A stretch of DNA of 64,000 nucleotides from Erigeron canadensis (GCF_010389155.1 NC_057768.1:3842501-3906500); one strand, 5' to 3'. Counted from the stretch's first letter, positions 1-12,517 are shown. Translations and numbers: made by a program. Notes: generated by a model not told the origin, from the sequence alone.

Positions 1-1490
1 ATAAAATATACTTATTATAAACGGTAAGTTCAGTTAACTGCCTTTTTCTGAATAATGAAGGTAACCGACTGTGTATGTAACAATTCGGAGCTGAAACCGA
101 ACCACATTTTGTATTTACCTCTTTTCCAGTTGTGTTCACTGGTTCTGTTTAACACCCTCTACCTTTGGGGGGAATTAAGGATTATATCCACTACACTTAG
201 GACAAGTGTACATATTAATAAAAGCGATTTGTCATATCTGAGGATCATGCAACTTAAACCTCAATTAATCATGTTCCATCCTGTAACTCTTTCTTATACT
301 GAGTTCTTTGAAGTTCTATCTAGTAAACTAGGTTTATAATTTATAATATATTTTTAGGAAACATTAGAGACAGATTGACATGGGTAACTTGGTTTTGATT
401 GCGTAAAAAAAATTCTTTACTGTAAAAGAATATCATGTGTCTTTGAAGAAATCTAGTAGATAGATTTATCATAAACATGCGTCCTGATGCATCAGCGGCA
501 TATCTAGATGGGCGACTCGGTATGCATGTGCATAAACAAAATCTCTACTTCGATAGAGGATAGTAAGTTACAAATGGTCCCGATAGGACTTGTTATGACA
601 TTCATAAATGAAGTAGTTAATGGTTATACTTACCTTGTGCATGTATAAGCCAGAACCCATTCGGATTTTAGAAAAGAATCTCGCACAAGAGGATAGCATG
701 TTACAAAAACCATTGGTCCACATGCTTCATTTATTCTTGTTCCAAAAAGTATTTAGATCTAAGGTGTGCTAAGTATAATGCACTGTGGCTGCAGATACGT
801 TCTGCTCTAACAAATCTGCCTCACTTCTCCCCTGTATTTTCTCCCTCTTTCTCTTGTGCTGGTAGAACAGTTGCTAGTTTGCTCGTCTATCTGAATTGTG
901 AACACTATAAGGCGATAATCACCGCTTTCGTCACTGCTTGAATGTAACTTTTTTCTGCAAATCATATATGTAATGTTAGTCCATAATCGAGTTAAATTTT
1001 CCAGGCTGGGCAATAAGATCATGCCGTGGGGGGCATCTTTTGTGTTGATGAAATCTTTCATCGTAAAAAACGATATTACGGGTCAAATATCTTATGGCTA
1101 AATGTGGCAAATTGGAAGGTTTGAGTAACAGGTAGAACAGTTTGGGTCAGAAAGAGTAGCCTTTTAAAACTTATAGACGAGCCAGGCCTGGTTGGTCCGA
1201 CCCACAAACAATTTCTTGTTTTCTCTTTTCCAGATTTTGTAAGAAATGGATGCATCAAGTATCATCAACTACATGGTGATAATAAACTTGCAAATTTCTA
1301 TGAGAAGCTTTACTGATTTAGGAGGTTTAATGCACTGTAGGCAGCTTTGACCCCGTTTTAATCATTTCCATGTTAATTTGCCCATTTGACCCTTTAGCGA
1401 CCCATTTTTTGGAAATGGTTCATTATTGCAAACCTAAATCCATTTCATTTTGCTGTTCTTTTCAATATCTAACCAACCATTGTGTTGCAG
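1..1490 (+). other. Intron sequence upstream of the PTEN2-like terminal exon
   Basis: I found no recognisable exon here. PTEN family phosphatase and C2 motifs are absent from all three plus frames, so this is most simply the last intron of the PTEN2-like gene, with earlier exons outside the window. The frames that are open are short and have no family resemblance. The stretch ends in a pyrimidine-rich tract and a TTGCAG acceptor directly before base 1491. Confidence 0.5.
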
Positions 1491-1991
1491 AGAAAATTAC
1501 CCGTTCCAGGATTCAAAGTTGAAATAGTGATGATTGATTATGATGGTACGATTCCCAAAAAGTACAAAGCTAATGAAAATCCTAGTATAAGTTCCAATGA
1601 TTCTTCACCGTCATACAAGGATCCTGCCAACTCCAATCAAAACAAAACATCTGGAGACCAAGAAAATGACGATGTATTCTCCGACAGTGATGATGAACAC
1701 AAAGCTGCTTCTAACAAGAGTTCACTTAACGTGACCTCTGGACCAGGGCCTGCACAGCCATTAGAGTCCGGAAAAATAGAGGCCGAAGTAACAACTTTAA
1801 GGAAAAACACCCAGCAACTTTCCTTAAACACCAGCCAACAGTCCACCTCAAATGTTCAAAGTTCAAAGAATATACAAAATGAACAAGTTGAGAGATCAAT
1901 TCCTAATCTGAATTCTGGTGATATTAAGGCCATTGCTGCTGATGCTTCTGTTTTCTCATTTGGAGATGATGAAGACGAGGAAAGCGAGTAA
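1491..1991 (+). CDS. PTEN2: PTEN2-like lipid/protein phosphatase, terminal exon (partial gene)
   Basis: This is the last coding exon of a gene that enters from the left. A TTGCAG acceptor precedes it, and it encodes 166 residues and a TAA stop. It opens with RKLPVPGFKVEIVMIDYDG, which fits the final strand of the PTEN C2 domain. A long disordered Ser/Asn/Gln-rich linker follows, containing the acidic DDVFSDSDDEHK patch. It ends with DIKAIAADASVFSFGDDEDE, which I recognise as the conserved C-terminal tail of plant PTEN2 proteins. The family dephosphorylates 3-phosphoinositides and binds phosphatidic acid. The catalytic HCxxGxxR exon is outside the window, so activity cannot be judged. The gene converges with the nuclease gene on the other strand. 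Confidence 0.82.
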   Translation, partial: RKLPVPGFKVEIVMIDYDGTIPKKYKANENPSISSNDSSPSYKDPANSNQNKTSGDQENDDVFSDSDDEHKAASNKSSLNVTSGPGPAQPLESGKIEAEVTTLRKNTQQLSLNTSQQSTSNVQSSKNIQNEQVERSIPNLNSGDIKAIAADASVFSFGDDEDEESE

Positions 1992-2697
1992 CCTTTAATG
2001 AGAAGTACGAGTGTAGCCTTAACATTTTCATTTGTTTGTTTGAACCTTTTCCTTGGAGTCGACCTCAGTTTTTCTTAAGGATTCAACGTTGGATTCTGTT
2101 CATATATATGTTAGAAGTTTTGGGAGTGATGTAGATTTATTTGATATACTACAATTGATTATAAGAATAGTGTTAAACGCATTACAAACCTTTTTATATG
2201 ATTGTGTGCTCTCTTCCCTAGTTCCCTGCAAGGCTGCAAGGCATTCTTAAAAAAGAGAAAAATTATGTTTTAGTGCTACTAATGTTTGCTAAAAGCAAGT
2301 TTTGAAACTTTATCGCTCTACTTAAACCCAATAATAAGCATTAAGCAACCTAAACACAAGTAAAGGGTTGGATCGATCATTACACCTTGTCTATTCTTCT
2401 CCATTCAACTAAACAAACGCGGTGTTAGCATTTTAATTAGCTATATGAACGTCAGAGCCTCACACATTACATGTGACTTCTTATCTGATGTTAATATCAA
2501 ACTCAGATACCCTTTAATCAATACGTACTAAAAACCTAAACTTCAAATTGTGGAATGTACCATACCATTGTTCCTTAGACTGGTCTATGTTTACAATAAA
2601 ATAGCTAACATTGGTTTAATGCAAGAAAGAAAAATAACAAATATCAAAAATGACACAAAGATCATCTCTCAAAGAAACTGTTAAAGCTTGACAAAAA
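1992..2697. other. PTEN2-like 3' UTR and convergent intergenic spacer
   Basis: This AT-rich stretch follows the PTEN2-like stop and lies before the end of the minus-strand nuclease gene. It should hold the 3' UTRs of both genes. No repeat, RNA gene or further open frame is convincing. Confidence 0.5.
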
Positions 2698-2749
2698 TTA
2701 AGAACACGAAGCGATTGCACTTGCAAGCTCATAATACACATCCTCGTAT
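2698..2749 (-). other. Candidate alternative terminal exon of the SDN gene
   Basis: On the minus strand a TTTTTAG acceptor precedes a short frame reading YEDVYYELASAIASCS and a TAA stop. It lies downstream of the stop at 3000 used in the main model. The reading frame needs two bases from a preceding exon. The obvious donor, CAG/GTAAGG at 3024-3022, is in phase 0, so the join would need an intermediate exon I could not identify. It could be an alternative last exon, 3' UTR or chance. Confidence 0.3.
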
Positions 2750-2999
2750 CTAAAAAGTAAAAAGAATTAAGTATGAAAAACCTACAATAGCAAGCCTAGG
2801 CTGCAATTAACTAGTGTAAACATGTTACATAACAAAAATAGAAACATAGATTCCAAAATTTTTGATGGTAATTACACCTTTGTGGGTAACTTGATTTTTA
2901 GCAATACAGTAGCACTCCATGATCTTTTATGTCAAGCTTTTGGAGGCACTTGATCCAATTTTGAATCCCCTGTGATAGCTGATGCTAAGAAATCTTTAG

Positions 3000-5900
3000 T
3001 CAGAGATCGGACTGTTTCCTTACCTGAGAAACTATGATCTTGTGTAACATTGATATCTCTTGCTCTCGTTCACTTAATTTTTTCTTTAGGCTCTCAATTT
3101 CTCTCATATAACCATCACAGCTGTTACATTGGACACTTTCTTTTGATTCTGGTTTCTCATCTGTATTTAAACGGCTCGGTAACTCATTTTCCGTTAAATT
3201 TTTCAGTGTCTCTTCTGTCTTTAACTTCTTCGGCTGAGTAGGCATCTCATCTTCAGATGGCCTCTTATTTGATACTACTTGGACCTTATCGCCATCTTGG
3301 ACCATCTTACGAACATAAATACTGCCAGCTACACCCGAATCCAGTTTAAAGTAAATTAACTTCTGTGGCCTCCCAGATGAATCCTGATAGGAAGGACAAA
3401 ATTACAAAAGATAAGCAAATCATTAAATGGAAATAAATTCGAAAAAAAATTATGTGGTCTTATGACTCCAAGCTGATTTTCATGAAAAGTAAAGGCTGAA
3501 AACTGAGTAGGCCAAAGTAGCGGTTAATTTAAATGCGAATGAAATGAGTTGAGCTTTGTTATTTATGGAAGAAAGGTACATTTTCCACACATACAAAAAA
3601 AAATTATGTAGAGCAGCCATAAAAACATTTCCTTTTTCTAGATTAGTAAATAATGCTTTAAAATTGATGTAAAACAGATGTTATTACAGTATAAATGTAT
3701 AATACTAGATTTTTGACCCGTGTACATATATGGATGCATACAAAATTAATATTTCGTTATGAACTTCATATTAAATATTTTAAACATATTTCTATACATA
3801 ATGATTTATATACTCATTAACTAGTTTTCTCAAGTTGATGGCTACAAAGCGTAGTAATTATAAATCAAGTAATTAGTGTGATTTTTCCTTGTATGGGTTA
3901 ATAAGTGTAAATTATTGGTGGAGAACAAAAAAGTGTAGTAAATTAGTGAGACTGTCTACAAGCACTAATATATTAATGACATAAGCAAGGTTTAATTTGG
4001 AGGAGTAAAGAGTTGTGATTGGTCAATAAGTGGTTAGATCAATTCTCTTTTAGTGTATATAAAGATACTGATATATAAAGAAGATAACTTTTTCTTGAAA
4101 TAATAAAAATGTGGGAGGCATATGCATTTATTACACTTCGATTGAAAAATTCAAAACGTTTTTAACAGCTAAACTTTAAGATTGTACTGCTTTGACCCAT
4201 TAGAGGCAAAATAAAGCCATGCTTGCCCATACTGCTACCTCAAAAGAAAAGGAATGGCTCCAGGATTTCACCCATATTTTGAAGAGGATAATTGCTTTTA
4301 CTAAGTGGTTAAGTGGATAGTTTTGATTTAATTTATTCCAATAAGAAATTAAAATATGTATAACATACTTTAGCTAGGTCACCAACAAGCCCCTCAAAAG
4401 CGTCATCCGCCTCCTGTTTGCTCTTAAAAACTGCTAAAGCTGTATATCTGTCTCCTCCAGCTTTCTTATTTGGCTGTCACCAATATGTTTACAGATGAGA
4501 AACACAATATATAAAGTATGTTGTACAATTACAAATAATATCGATTTTCTTACAGAAACTTAAATCTTTATTGACAAGAACGGCTATTTCATAGTTGTCA
4601 TCTCAACAAGGGTATGAGATTCACATAAAGTCTATGTCAGCTATGCAACATAACTTTTACACAAGTGTTTTAACCATACGGTGAAATCATAATGCAAAAA
4701 AGAAAACTAACCTTCAATTCAACTGTGAAATCTCCAGGAATAATTTCAAGTAACTTTTCTCCAGGAATGCCGATAGGTATGCGGTGACAAAGTAGCTTCA
4801 TTGTATCTGCTTCAGGTACCTGAAATTCCATATATACAACCAATCAAGGGAATGGCTTTTGACAGTAATAAAGAAATATGTACCAAAAAATTCAAACTCA
4901 CTTCATTCTGAGTCAACGGAATAGCGTTATCATCTACCCCTTGTATTTTAGCAAGAGCAAGTTTCATTGCTGCACGTGCATCCTCCAGACAATCATGAGG
5001 AGCACCTTCCTTCCGAAGTTCATACTTCAAAACAGACTGTAATTGTGGAACAATTAAAGATGGAGCTAAAATAACTTTTATTACTTTCAATTTTAGCAAA
5101 TGCAATGGGATATCAGACATATAAGTTCTCGTTGAAACAATATAAAAGTGATATAGGCCGTATAGCGTTTACAAGATTCAGGCATTCGAAACTTGCCTTA
5201 CACAGATCATTTAAAGAGGGTCTCCTAAAATTGGAGCCACTCCAAAATTTGAAGATGAGGGAGGTATCAATTATTCTTGTGTGTTCAATCTTGAGTGCTG
5301 CATAAAAGAAAGTAGTATTTACAGTATATAGAAGATAACTAACAGCAAACAATGGCTGAGATTAGACTTAGACAAATGGGTGAGTCACATACGTCAGATA
5401 TATGTTCAGGTCAAACACTTGATCTTAGCATAAAACAGGCTGGGCCAATTTGTCCCTGACTGTCCAAAATTAATTTGCATTAATTATATGTAAAGTCAAT
5501 ATGTAGTGATTAAAATTTTCTATATTCAAAAAATTTGGGAGTTTAATAATGCACTTGGGGCAACTTTTAACCTGTTTTGCAGTTTAGCTTTTTTGTTTGT
5601 TTGTTTGGCCTTTAGATGAAAACTAACCACAATCAACGCATTACTTATTAGATAAATGGACATCGCCAATGTTCATCTCTTACAAAATACAAAGTTACAA
5701 TCCATCTCGTGTTACCAAAGTAACTAGAAATTACCTTGTAAATCATTATTTAGACTGTGCCCAACCAATATGGTTCCTCTTGATAGCAACTTCATCATAG
5801 ATATCTGTTAAAGACGTGCCAATTTTCAGAAACAAAAAAAAAACAGAAATCGTTAATGTGAATCACTTGATAGTCACAAAGTTTGAAAATTTCACCTGTA

Positions 5901-7956
5901 CATCTTGTAATGAGCAAGTTACTTTTTCTAAGTCTTTAGCAGCAACGCCAGTTATATGAGTTCGATAATCAGTAACCACTTTCTCCGGTTTAACAAGTTC
6001 ATCAAGTTTTACCTACAAGGCTCTCAAAACAAACTCATCCTGTAAATTTCAAAGGGGCATGCAGTCCAAAAGTAATAAAAACTTAAGAGTGTATGGAAAT
6101 ACCTGTAAATCACGGTCAACGACACAAACCCTAACCAAGGCCTCGGTGCCATCTTCACAGAGTACCATCTCACAATCAACAGCAATCATTGTATTAGATC
6201 TCGTTGCCTTATTCTTTTTTCTACTCTTTGTAACTAACCACCCCTGCGCTGACGGTCAGAAAGGTTTAGACTACTAACAAACAGGGTGGTTTAGTTTTTC
6301 TTTATTTTAACTTTGGTAAGTTAGAGAAGATGATAAACCATACAAATCATTGTTGAGTTAATCTCCAAATAGTTTGACACTCACAAAAGCATCCACTTTT
6401 ATGCAATAAAACTCAAATAACTAACAGATACAAAATCAGAGTTCAAAGTATAGATGTCAACAAACCTCTTCATGTACCGGAAATGTATAAGTTAGTGTAT
6501 ATTGTGGATGACCAATAGTCTTGTACACCAGCTCCTGCACTCAGCAGATACAACCAGGATTGCCTTATTAGCATTTATCTAAATCAAAAGTTCGACAAGC
6601 AACTTTGTTAGACTATATGTACATAGACTAGTAATGTGACTAGTGTCCATTCAACAGTGTTTATCATCGAGTGAGTCCAGCACAATCTAAACATCGATGA
6701 AACCCTAAACAATCCAAAAGCCCGGTTTTCCTACTTACAGGTAAATCATAATTCATAAATCATAATCTACGAAAATTTTTCATAAGTAAAAGAAAGACTG
6801 CAGAATCCTCTCATTCTTCTACTCTGACGGAACAGATTAACCAACTAAAAGTAATTCAAAGCCCGGTTTTCCTACTTACAAGTATATCATAATCATAATC
6901 ATAATCTAAGAAAGATTTCCTTAGGCAAGAGAAAAGCGGTAAACTCCCCTCATTATCCTACTCTGAAGAAACAGCGTAATCAACTAAAAACAATCCAAAA
7001 GGCCCGGTTTTCCTACTTACAAGTATATCATAATCATAATCGAAGAAAGATTTTCATAGGTTAAAGAAAAACTGCAGAATCCCCTCGTTCTCCTACTGTG
7101 ACAGAAAAAATTAATCAACTGAAAAACAATGCCGATAATTCATAACAAACCTGTTCAGGAGACAGTTTATCTGATTTCTTCTTAATATGTTCCAAACTTT
7201 CATGATTTTCCAAAACTTTCTCAAAAAACTGAAACAGAAAGCCGTCGTTACCATAACATTCGCCACGAAACACACAGTTCGTACAGAATTAAAACATAAC
7301 ATAAAATTCAAGGTCCATCACCTTCAAATCATCAGCATTGGTAAATGTTTTCAAAAAACCAATCAACGCCTCTTCGGAGCGCCGTGCGGGATCACTTAAA
7401 CTGACCCCGTTCTTATCATAAACAGCCAAGAAATCCTTCCAACCTCCATTACTACCTTTCATTCCTCTCTTTTGTGCCAACTTCACTATGTCAACCAAAA
7501 CCTAAACATTTTTACACAAATTCAAAAGAACCCCATCAACATTTTTAACACAATCTTGAATACACCTTAGACCCAAAAGATATATAATTAAATACTAGTA
7601 ATAAAGGAATAAAAACCCAACAAAAAAAAAAAAAAAAAAAAAAGAAGCCCAACCCTTTTAAGTATTGTAATTAAAGTTGAAAACTTTATCAAATACTTGG
7701 CAAGAATTACATAAAATCTTTATACGAGTATTAATAAAAGAAACTGTCTTCTTAAATTTAAGTATTATCACTAAAGTTCCGAACTTTAAACTAATTGTGT
7801 GTATACGTAACTAAAATATAGCATTAAATATAAAGGAAGTTATGAGCATAAAAAATTTATAAAAAAAAAAAAAAAAAAAAACCTCTTAAATTGCTGTAAA
7901 TAACTTCAAATATATGTAAAGATTACCTCTTTGGTAGCTTTTTCTATCTTCTCCAT
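3000..7956 (-). CDS. SDN: Small RNA degrading nuclease (SDN1/SDN3-type DEDDh exonuclease)
   Basis: Twelve exons join in phase: 7927-7956, 7322-7501, 7151-7228, 6466-6534, 6103-6243, 5896-6012, 5735-5804, 5197-5297, 4902-5036, 4712-4819, 4369-4473 and 3000-3383, giving about 505 residues. The N-terminal block ([24 protein letters not shown]) is SDN-like. The exonuclease motifs are present: Exo I in MIAVDCEMV, Exo II in GHSLNNDLQ and Exo III in [11 protein letters not shown]. An RRM-like region follows ([15 protein letters not shown] to YVRKMVQ), then a Lys/Glu-rich coiled-coil tail. The family trims mature miRNAs 3' to 5', including 2'-O-methylated ones, and so limits miRNA abundance. All introns are GT-AG except intron 8, which has an AAG/GCAAGT donor. 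The start ATG at 7956 gives a 10-residue first exon. The 3' end is uncertain (see 2698-2749). Intron 11 (3384-4368) contains transposon-like AT-rich sequence. Confidence 0.9.
6721..7130. repeat. Three tandem copies of a 141-bp unit in SDN intron 3
   Basis: The marker CCCGGTTTTCCTACTTAC starts near 6721, 6862 and 7003, exactly 141 bases apart each time. Each unit continues with ATCATAAT-type tracts and a TCCTACT(C/G)TG stretch. The third copy runs to just before the exon at 7151. It is a young-looking local tandem triplication confined to the intron. Confidence 0.85.
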
Positions 7957-9775
7957 TGAAAGGGTGTTGCTTAGGAGTATTTTTTTTTTTTTTCAGTGAG
8001 GTTGGAAAGTTTCAGAGGAAATTATTTTAGGGTTTATAAGTGTTGGGGTTGAATAAATGGCTCAAGGGTTTAAACTTTAAAGTGATGTTATTTTCTGTCA
8101 ATTGTGCTGGTTACATATTTGGGCTTCTTTTTTGGGCTATTTATTGGGCCTGTTTGCCTATTAATAAAGAAGAATATGACTTATCTGATACAACCCGGAA
8201 TGATTCACAAGGACAAAAGGATTTGTATAATTCAACATGCAAAAAATGTTCAACAAACTTTTTTTTCATGGATTTTGTTAGTGACAGCCCTTAAGGTTGT
8301 CAGTAAAATTAATTGGGTGCATTAAAATTTGTACCTTGCTGTTAGAAAAATCAGGGGGCAGTTTTTAATATATAATGTACAAGTTTTTAAGCATGTAATA
8401 TGTTGTTAGTGACAACCCTTAAAGCTGTCATTATCATTTTCCTTTTTCCATAAAGAAATCGAGTGTTGATGTATGTGTATATTTATTTAAAAAGAAACAT
8501 TTTCGTCATCCATCACTATAGGAGCCCGTATCTTTATGTTGTGATAACTTGTGTAAAAGAAAGGCATCATCGAGTTTAAGAAGATTGCAAGACATCGTCA
8601 AAAAGAAAACATGTGAACGTAATTTCATCATTTGCTTAATAGTCAACAACGAAAATTTGTCGAAGAAAGTCCTGTTGGCGTCAAACTTGTCTTCAGAGAT
8701 CGTTGATCATGCTAATTGAGGGACGACAGGTTTATTAACCGAACTAGTGTACATTTTTGTTCTTAGTTTATGAGAGACTATTATTATATAGAATATACAT
8801 ATATTAGCATCATTTTATTAATTGTGTTAGGATAAGATAAGATTCGAATGACAATGATATCATCTCAACTTGTTGAGTCTAAAGGTGCAATCACTTCCAT
8901 CAACTTCATCACAAAACAGCACCTCTGGCATCGAAAGTGGTTCAAGACTTGTAGCTCCATATAGTTTTGATTTACTTGTTTTAGTTTAGACTATATTATA
9001 TTTGAAAGTCGTTAAAAATAAGCTAGGATTAAAATATTAAAATGTAATATCATTTGCCTTAATTAGATCTGTAAGAAACAGAAATTTCATTAATATTCAT
9101 TATCTTAAAAAATCAAACACATGAAATTAAATTGAAAACTAATTTTTATGTACAGTCAAAGTCTACCAAACACTACAAGTGACACCCTCTAAAGTCTAAA
9201 CTAATGAATAAAATACTACACTGAGGAGTAAAGAAATGGCAGCAAAACATTAGGAGAGTATAGGGAGGGGAGGGTGGGTGGTCTGTTGGAGATATTAATA
9301 ACATAGCAAAAGAAGGAAAAAAAAAAAACAGGCAGAGCATAATTCAGGGGCCGGGGTTCTCACGTTCTTCCATTTTCGAGGAACAAATAAATGTCTCACT
9401 CCAAACAAATACATATATTTATTACATACTTGAACATTGATATACACAATGTACATATAACTTTATTTATTAACTATGTCGTGTCGAAAACATATTCCTC
9501 AATATATTTATTTATTACATGAAAATGAGTAACTTCATATTCTCTTTTATAATAATGAATATTAGTTACAAGTTTACCATCAAAGGCATCAAGCTGTAGT
9601 CAATGAGTCATGTTTCTTTACAAGATATATATCATATCTTCGAATTTTTTTAGATAAATATACTACATGTCTACATGTATTTAAGTTTCTTAAGTATGTT
9701 ATCCTTGTATTCTCGCAATGCAACACGTTTTTGACAATGTGGTATATGGGAGGAGATTCCCTCAAGTTATTTTTC
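7957..9775. other. SDN 5' region and AT-rich intergenic DNA
   Basis: The first 80 or so bases are probably the SDN 5' UTR, including a poly-T tract near 7981. Further out there is no supported gene. Two related imperfect palindromes built on GTGACARCCCTTAARG occur at about 8277-8306 and 8404-8433. The rest is AT-rich with no recognisable protein. Confidence 0.4.
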
Positions 9776-9940
9776 AACTTGAGTCAAATTTGGAGAAATC
9801 TTGACCCTTAAATAAAAATCAATGGTCAAGATTTAAAGATTTAAAGATGATTAGTCATGTAAGGGCCAAGATTTAAAGATGGCCCTTGATTTTCATCTAA
9901 GGGTCAAGATTACCTTAGTCATGTTAGGGTAACTTGAGAG
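9776..9940. mobile_element. Small palindromic MITE, CTTGACCCTTA family
   Basis: The left side carries ATCTTGACCCTTAAATAAAA and the right side carries its inverted counterpart, TAAGGGTCAAGAT, around a short AAGATTTAAAGAT-rich centre, so the segment can fold on itself. A related copy lies at about 20117-20215. Two dispersed copies of one foldable sequence suggest a MITE. The exact ends and target duplication are not clear. Confidence 0.55.
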
Positions 9941-9950
9941 GCCTCTCATG

Positions 9951-9951
9951 A

Positions 9952-9984
<33 letters not shown>
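9951..9984. repeat. (GT)n(AT)n microsatellite
   Basis: A run of GT dinucleotides changes to a run of AT dinucleotides directly after the small MITE. It is a simple sequence repeat and probably length-variable. Confidence 0.85.
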
Positions 9985-10120
9985 GAATGTTGGCATTGGC
10001 AAAGATGAACTGATGAAGTACATCAAATCATTTGAGACATTAAATTTTGAAAAAAGCTTTTGTGCAAAAAAATCCTAAATTTGGGTAACGTTACCTTATC
10101 CTGTTAGCAGTCGAACAAAA

Positions 10121-10402
10121 GAAGGTTTTCAAACTCATGGTGGCTTGCTGGTGTATCTGGAAGACGAGGAACGAAAGAAGGTTTTCAAACTCTAACTTCC
10201 ATATTCATAAGATTGTACAAGATATTAAGGCGCTCTCTCGTTCCTTTGGTATAGAAATAGGAAGAAGAATATGAATGCATCAGTTGGTCGGATTTGTGCA
10301 GTTTTAATATAATGTAATTGTTGTATATACGATGTAATAGTTATATCACCGGTTTTTGTGGATACTTGTGAATGAAATTTACCTTTCAAAAAAAAAAAAA
10401 AT
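10121..10402 (+). mobile_element. 5'-truncated LINE tail with 13-bp target duplication
   Basis: The frame VACWCIWKTRNERRF matches the C-terminal end of the longer LINE at 20667 (ITCWCIWKARNDLRF). A frameshift follows, then WYRNRKK, non-coding tail sequence and a poly(A) run. Target-site duplication CAGTCGAACAAAA flanks it at 10108-10120 and 10403-10415. Only about 280 bp of the 3' end was copied. The first 16 bases (10121-10136) also recur at 10177-10192. Confidence 0.85.
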
Positions 10403-10415
10403 CAGTCGAACAAAA

Positions 10416-12508
10416 CAAACCTCTTAAACTACCCCCAAAATAATCTCATATTAACCCATACCAAGGATTGAACATTTAACTTAATTATTCCAAAGTGACA
10501 TGAGTCTCTATCAAATAGATTAATCCCATATTGACCAACTTGTTTTGTTAATGATCGTTTAAACTGAGTCAATGATAATTACGTACAACTGGAGTAGAAA
10601 GGACAATGTCCGCCACGAGTGTGCATTGGTGAATAGTGAGCACAAGATGCTCATGGACTAATAACTATTCTGTCTAGATTTACACATAACTTTAAAACCC
10701 TAGCTAACCAAAGGAATAACAATATTAGTCTTACGAACGTAACACACACACAACAAAAAACATGTACGGATAAAGCCGTCTAAAAAAGAGTCTCGTATAA
10801 TACCGAGCTAAATTAATTAGCATCACATCTTCTTTGTGGGGCACGGTGGCTTCTATTTTGGTGTTTGGAATTCTAAATATCTACTAAAGGGTATCCGCAT
10901 GGAATGGTTAATTAGTGTGAGTAGAATTGCGCGAGTTTCACTTGGAGTATGCATTCCGACGTCTAATATATGTCCTGAAGTCTTTTCGGACCTGAATGTC
11001 GTACGTGTAATAACTCATTGTTAATCCAGGAGCCTTTATCGACATGGGGCGTTTTGGTTTTCTTGTAGGCACCTTTTCCGAAACGTTCTAAAAATGGTGT
11101 TCTGTTTAATCATAACTGTAGTAGCCGTTATAGTGAAGTACTAGATTTAGACTCGTATCCAACCCCGGACACAGGTATAAATACTAATATAATAATATAT
11201 TTGGATAATGATTATAATTTATAGTTAATCTAACTGATGACGACATAAGTGAAAGTCAAATTGATGAAATTGAACGATTTTATTGGTTAATAAGTCATTA
11301 GTTCAACTGTCTGTATATATTAAAATTAAGATAAAATTTCAAAATAACAGTTGTTACTTTCTTCCTTTGGTTAGCTAGCCTGATATGGAAAAAAAAGCTA
11401 TTTTCGTGGCAACAGTGACTTACTAGCCCAAACTATCTTTTTTTTTTTAAAAAAAACTGAATTTCGTTTGAAATTTTGTGTCGTGATTTGTCAGCGAAAG
11501 GTCTAGCATACATTATCTTAACGAGGTCCATGCTAGATAGCTCTATCGAAATAGAAATGTCTATTTTAAATACCTAATTGGGGAAAAACCCCTACTAATC
11601 CGTTCGAAACCACAACGATTAATAGGGTAAACCCTATTCCATAAGGGTATACCCAAGTCAATCTCTCATAAAATGACTACCTATATTTCAAAGTTGACAG
11701 AATAAGTATTCAAACATGTGACCTATAAGTCACCATGGGATTCGAACCCAAACTATCTGATATAATCTTCTTCTGTCATATTTTTCGTCCTTTTGACGAA
11801 GTCTTAATACATATTTAAAAAAATATAAAAATTATTAAAGTGAACTTCAGTTACTTTTAAATTATTTGGCAAATAGATAAAATGAATATGAGACTATATT
11901 AGTGTTTAATAATGTCTTAATTAAAAAATTATGACTTAATTTTGATTGACTTAATTTACTAAGTTAATAAAAAAATTTCGTTATTGACTTAATAAGTAAA
12001 AAAATAACTATATTGATTTAATTCATATAGACATTATATTTCCATTCAGTCACTTTATATATTCAGTCATTTAACGACTAAAATAAATAGACAAGTCCTA
12101 TGTATGCCTTAAACGACAATTCTTTATGTAATATCGTATCACATCAAACTTTTTTATTTTTGAAAAGCTTTTATGGTTAAAAAAATCTCTTTGATCCACT
12201 AATTCTGCATAAAGAATATCAACAATATCTTCTTGTACAAATGTTCAAGTAGATGTGAGTTTAACATTATAAAATGCACATGTGACGCTCATATGTATTC
12301 TAGTCAATGGCTTTTTGCATAAAGTTACATAATCTTTAAGATAGATGATATTAAGAAGTATTATTTAATTTGTACCGAACCATCCTGATGTGTGATTTCT
12401 TTACACATCACATTACAATTTTATTATAACTAGATCCTGATACTGTTTGCCTTAATTTATAAAAATACTCTACAGTATATTAGTACTAGATTGAATATTA
12501 AGTAACAA
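10416..12508. other. Gene-poor AT-rich intergenic DNA
   Basis: No coding frame is supported. On the minus strand at about 11730-11750 there is an isolated tRNA-like B box, GGTTCGAATCC, without a matching A box. It may be an old SINE remnant. Otherwise I see only AT-rich sequence. Confidence 0.4.
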
Positions 12509-12517
12509 TTTAATAAA

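Noticed and set aside
55..339. 94-codon open frame at the left edge
   Set aside because: No PTEN-like or other recognisable sequence. It lies in what should be an intron of the PTEN2-like gene.
11690..11760. Perfect tRNA B box GGTTCGAATCC on the minus strand
   Set aside because: No A box at the right distance and no tRNA cloverleaf, so it is not a tRNA gene. At most it is an old SINE trace.
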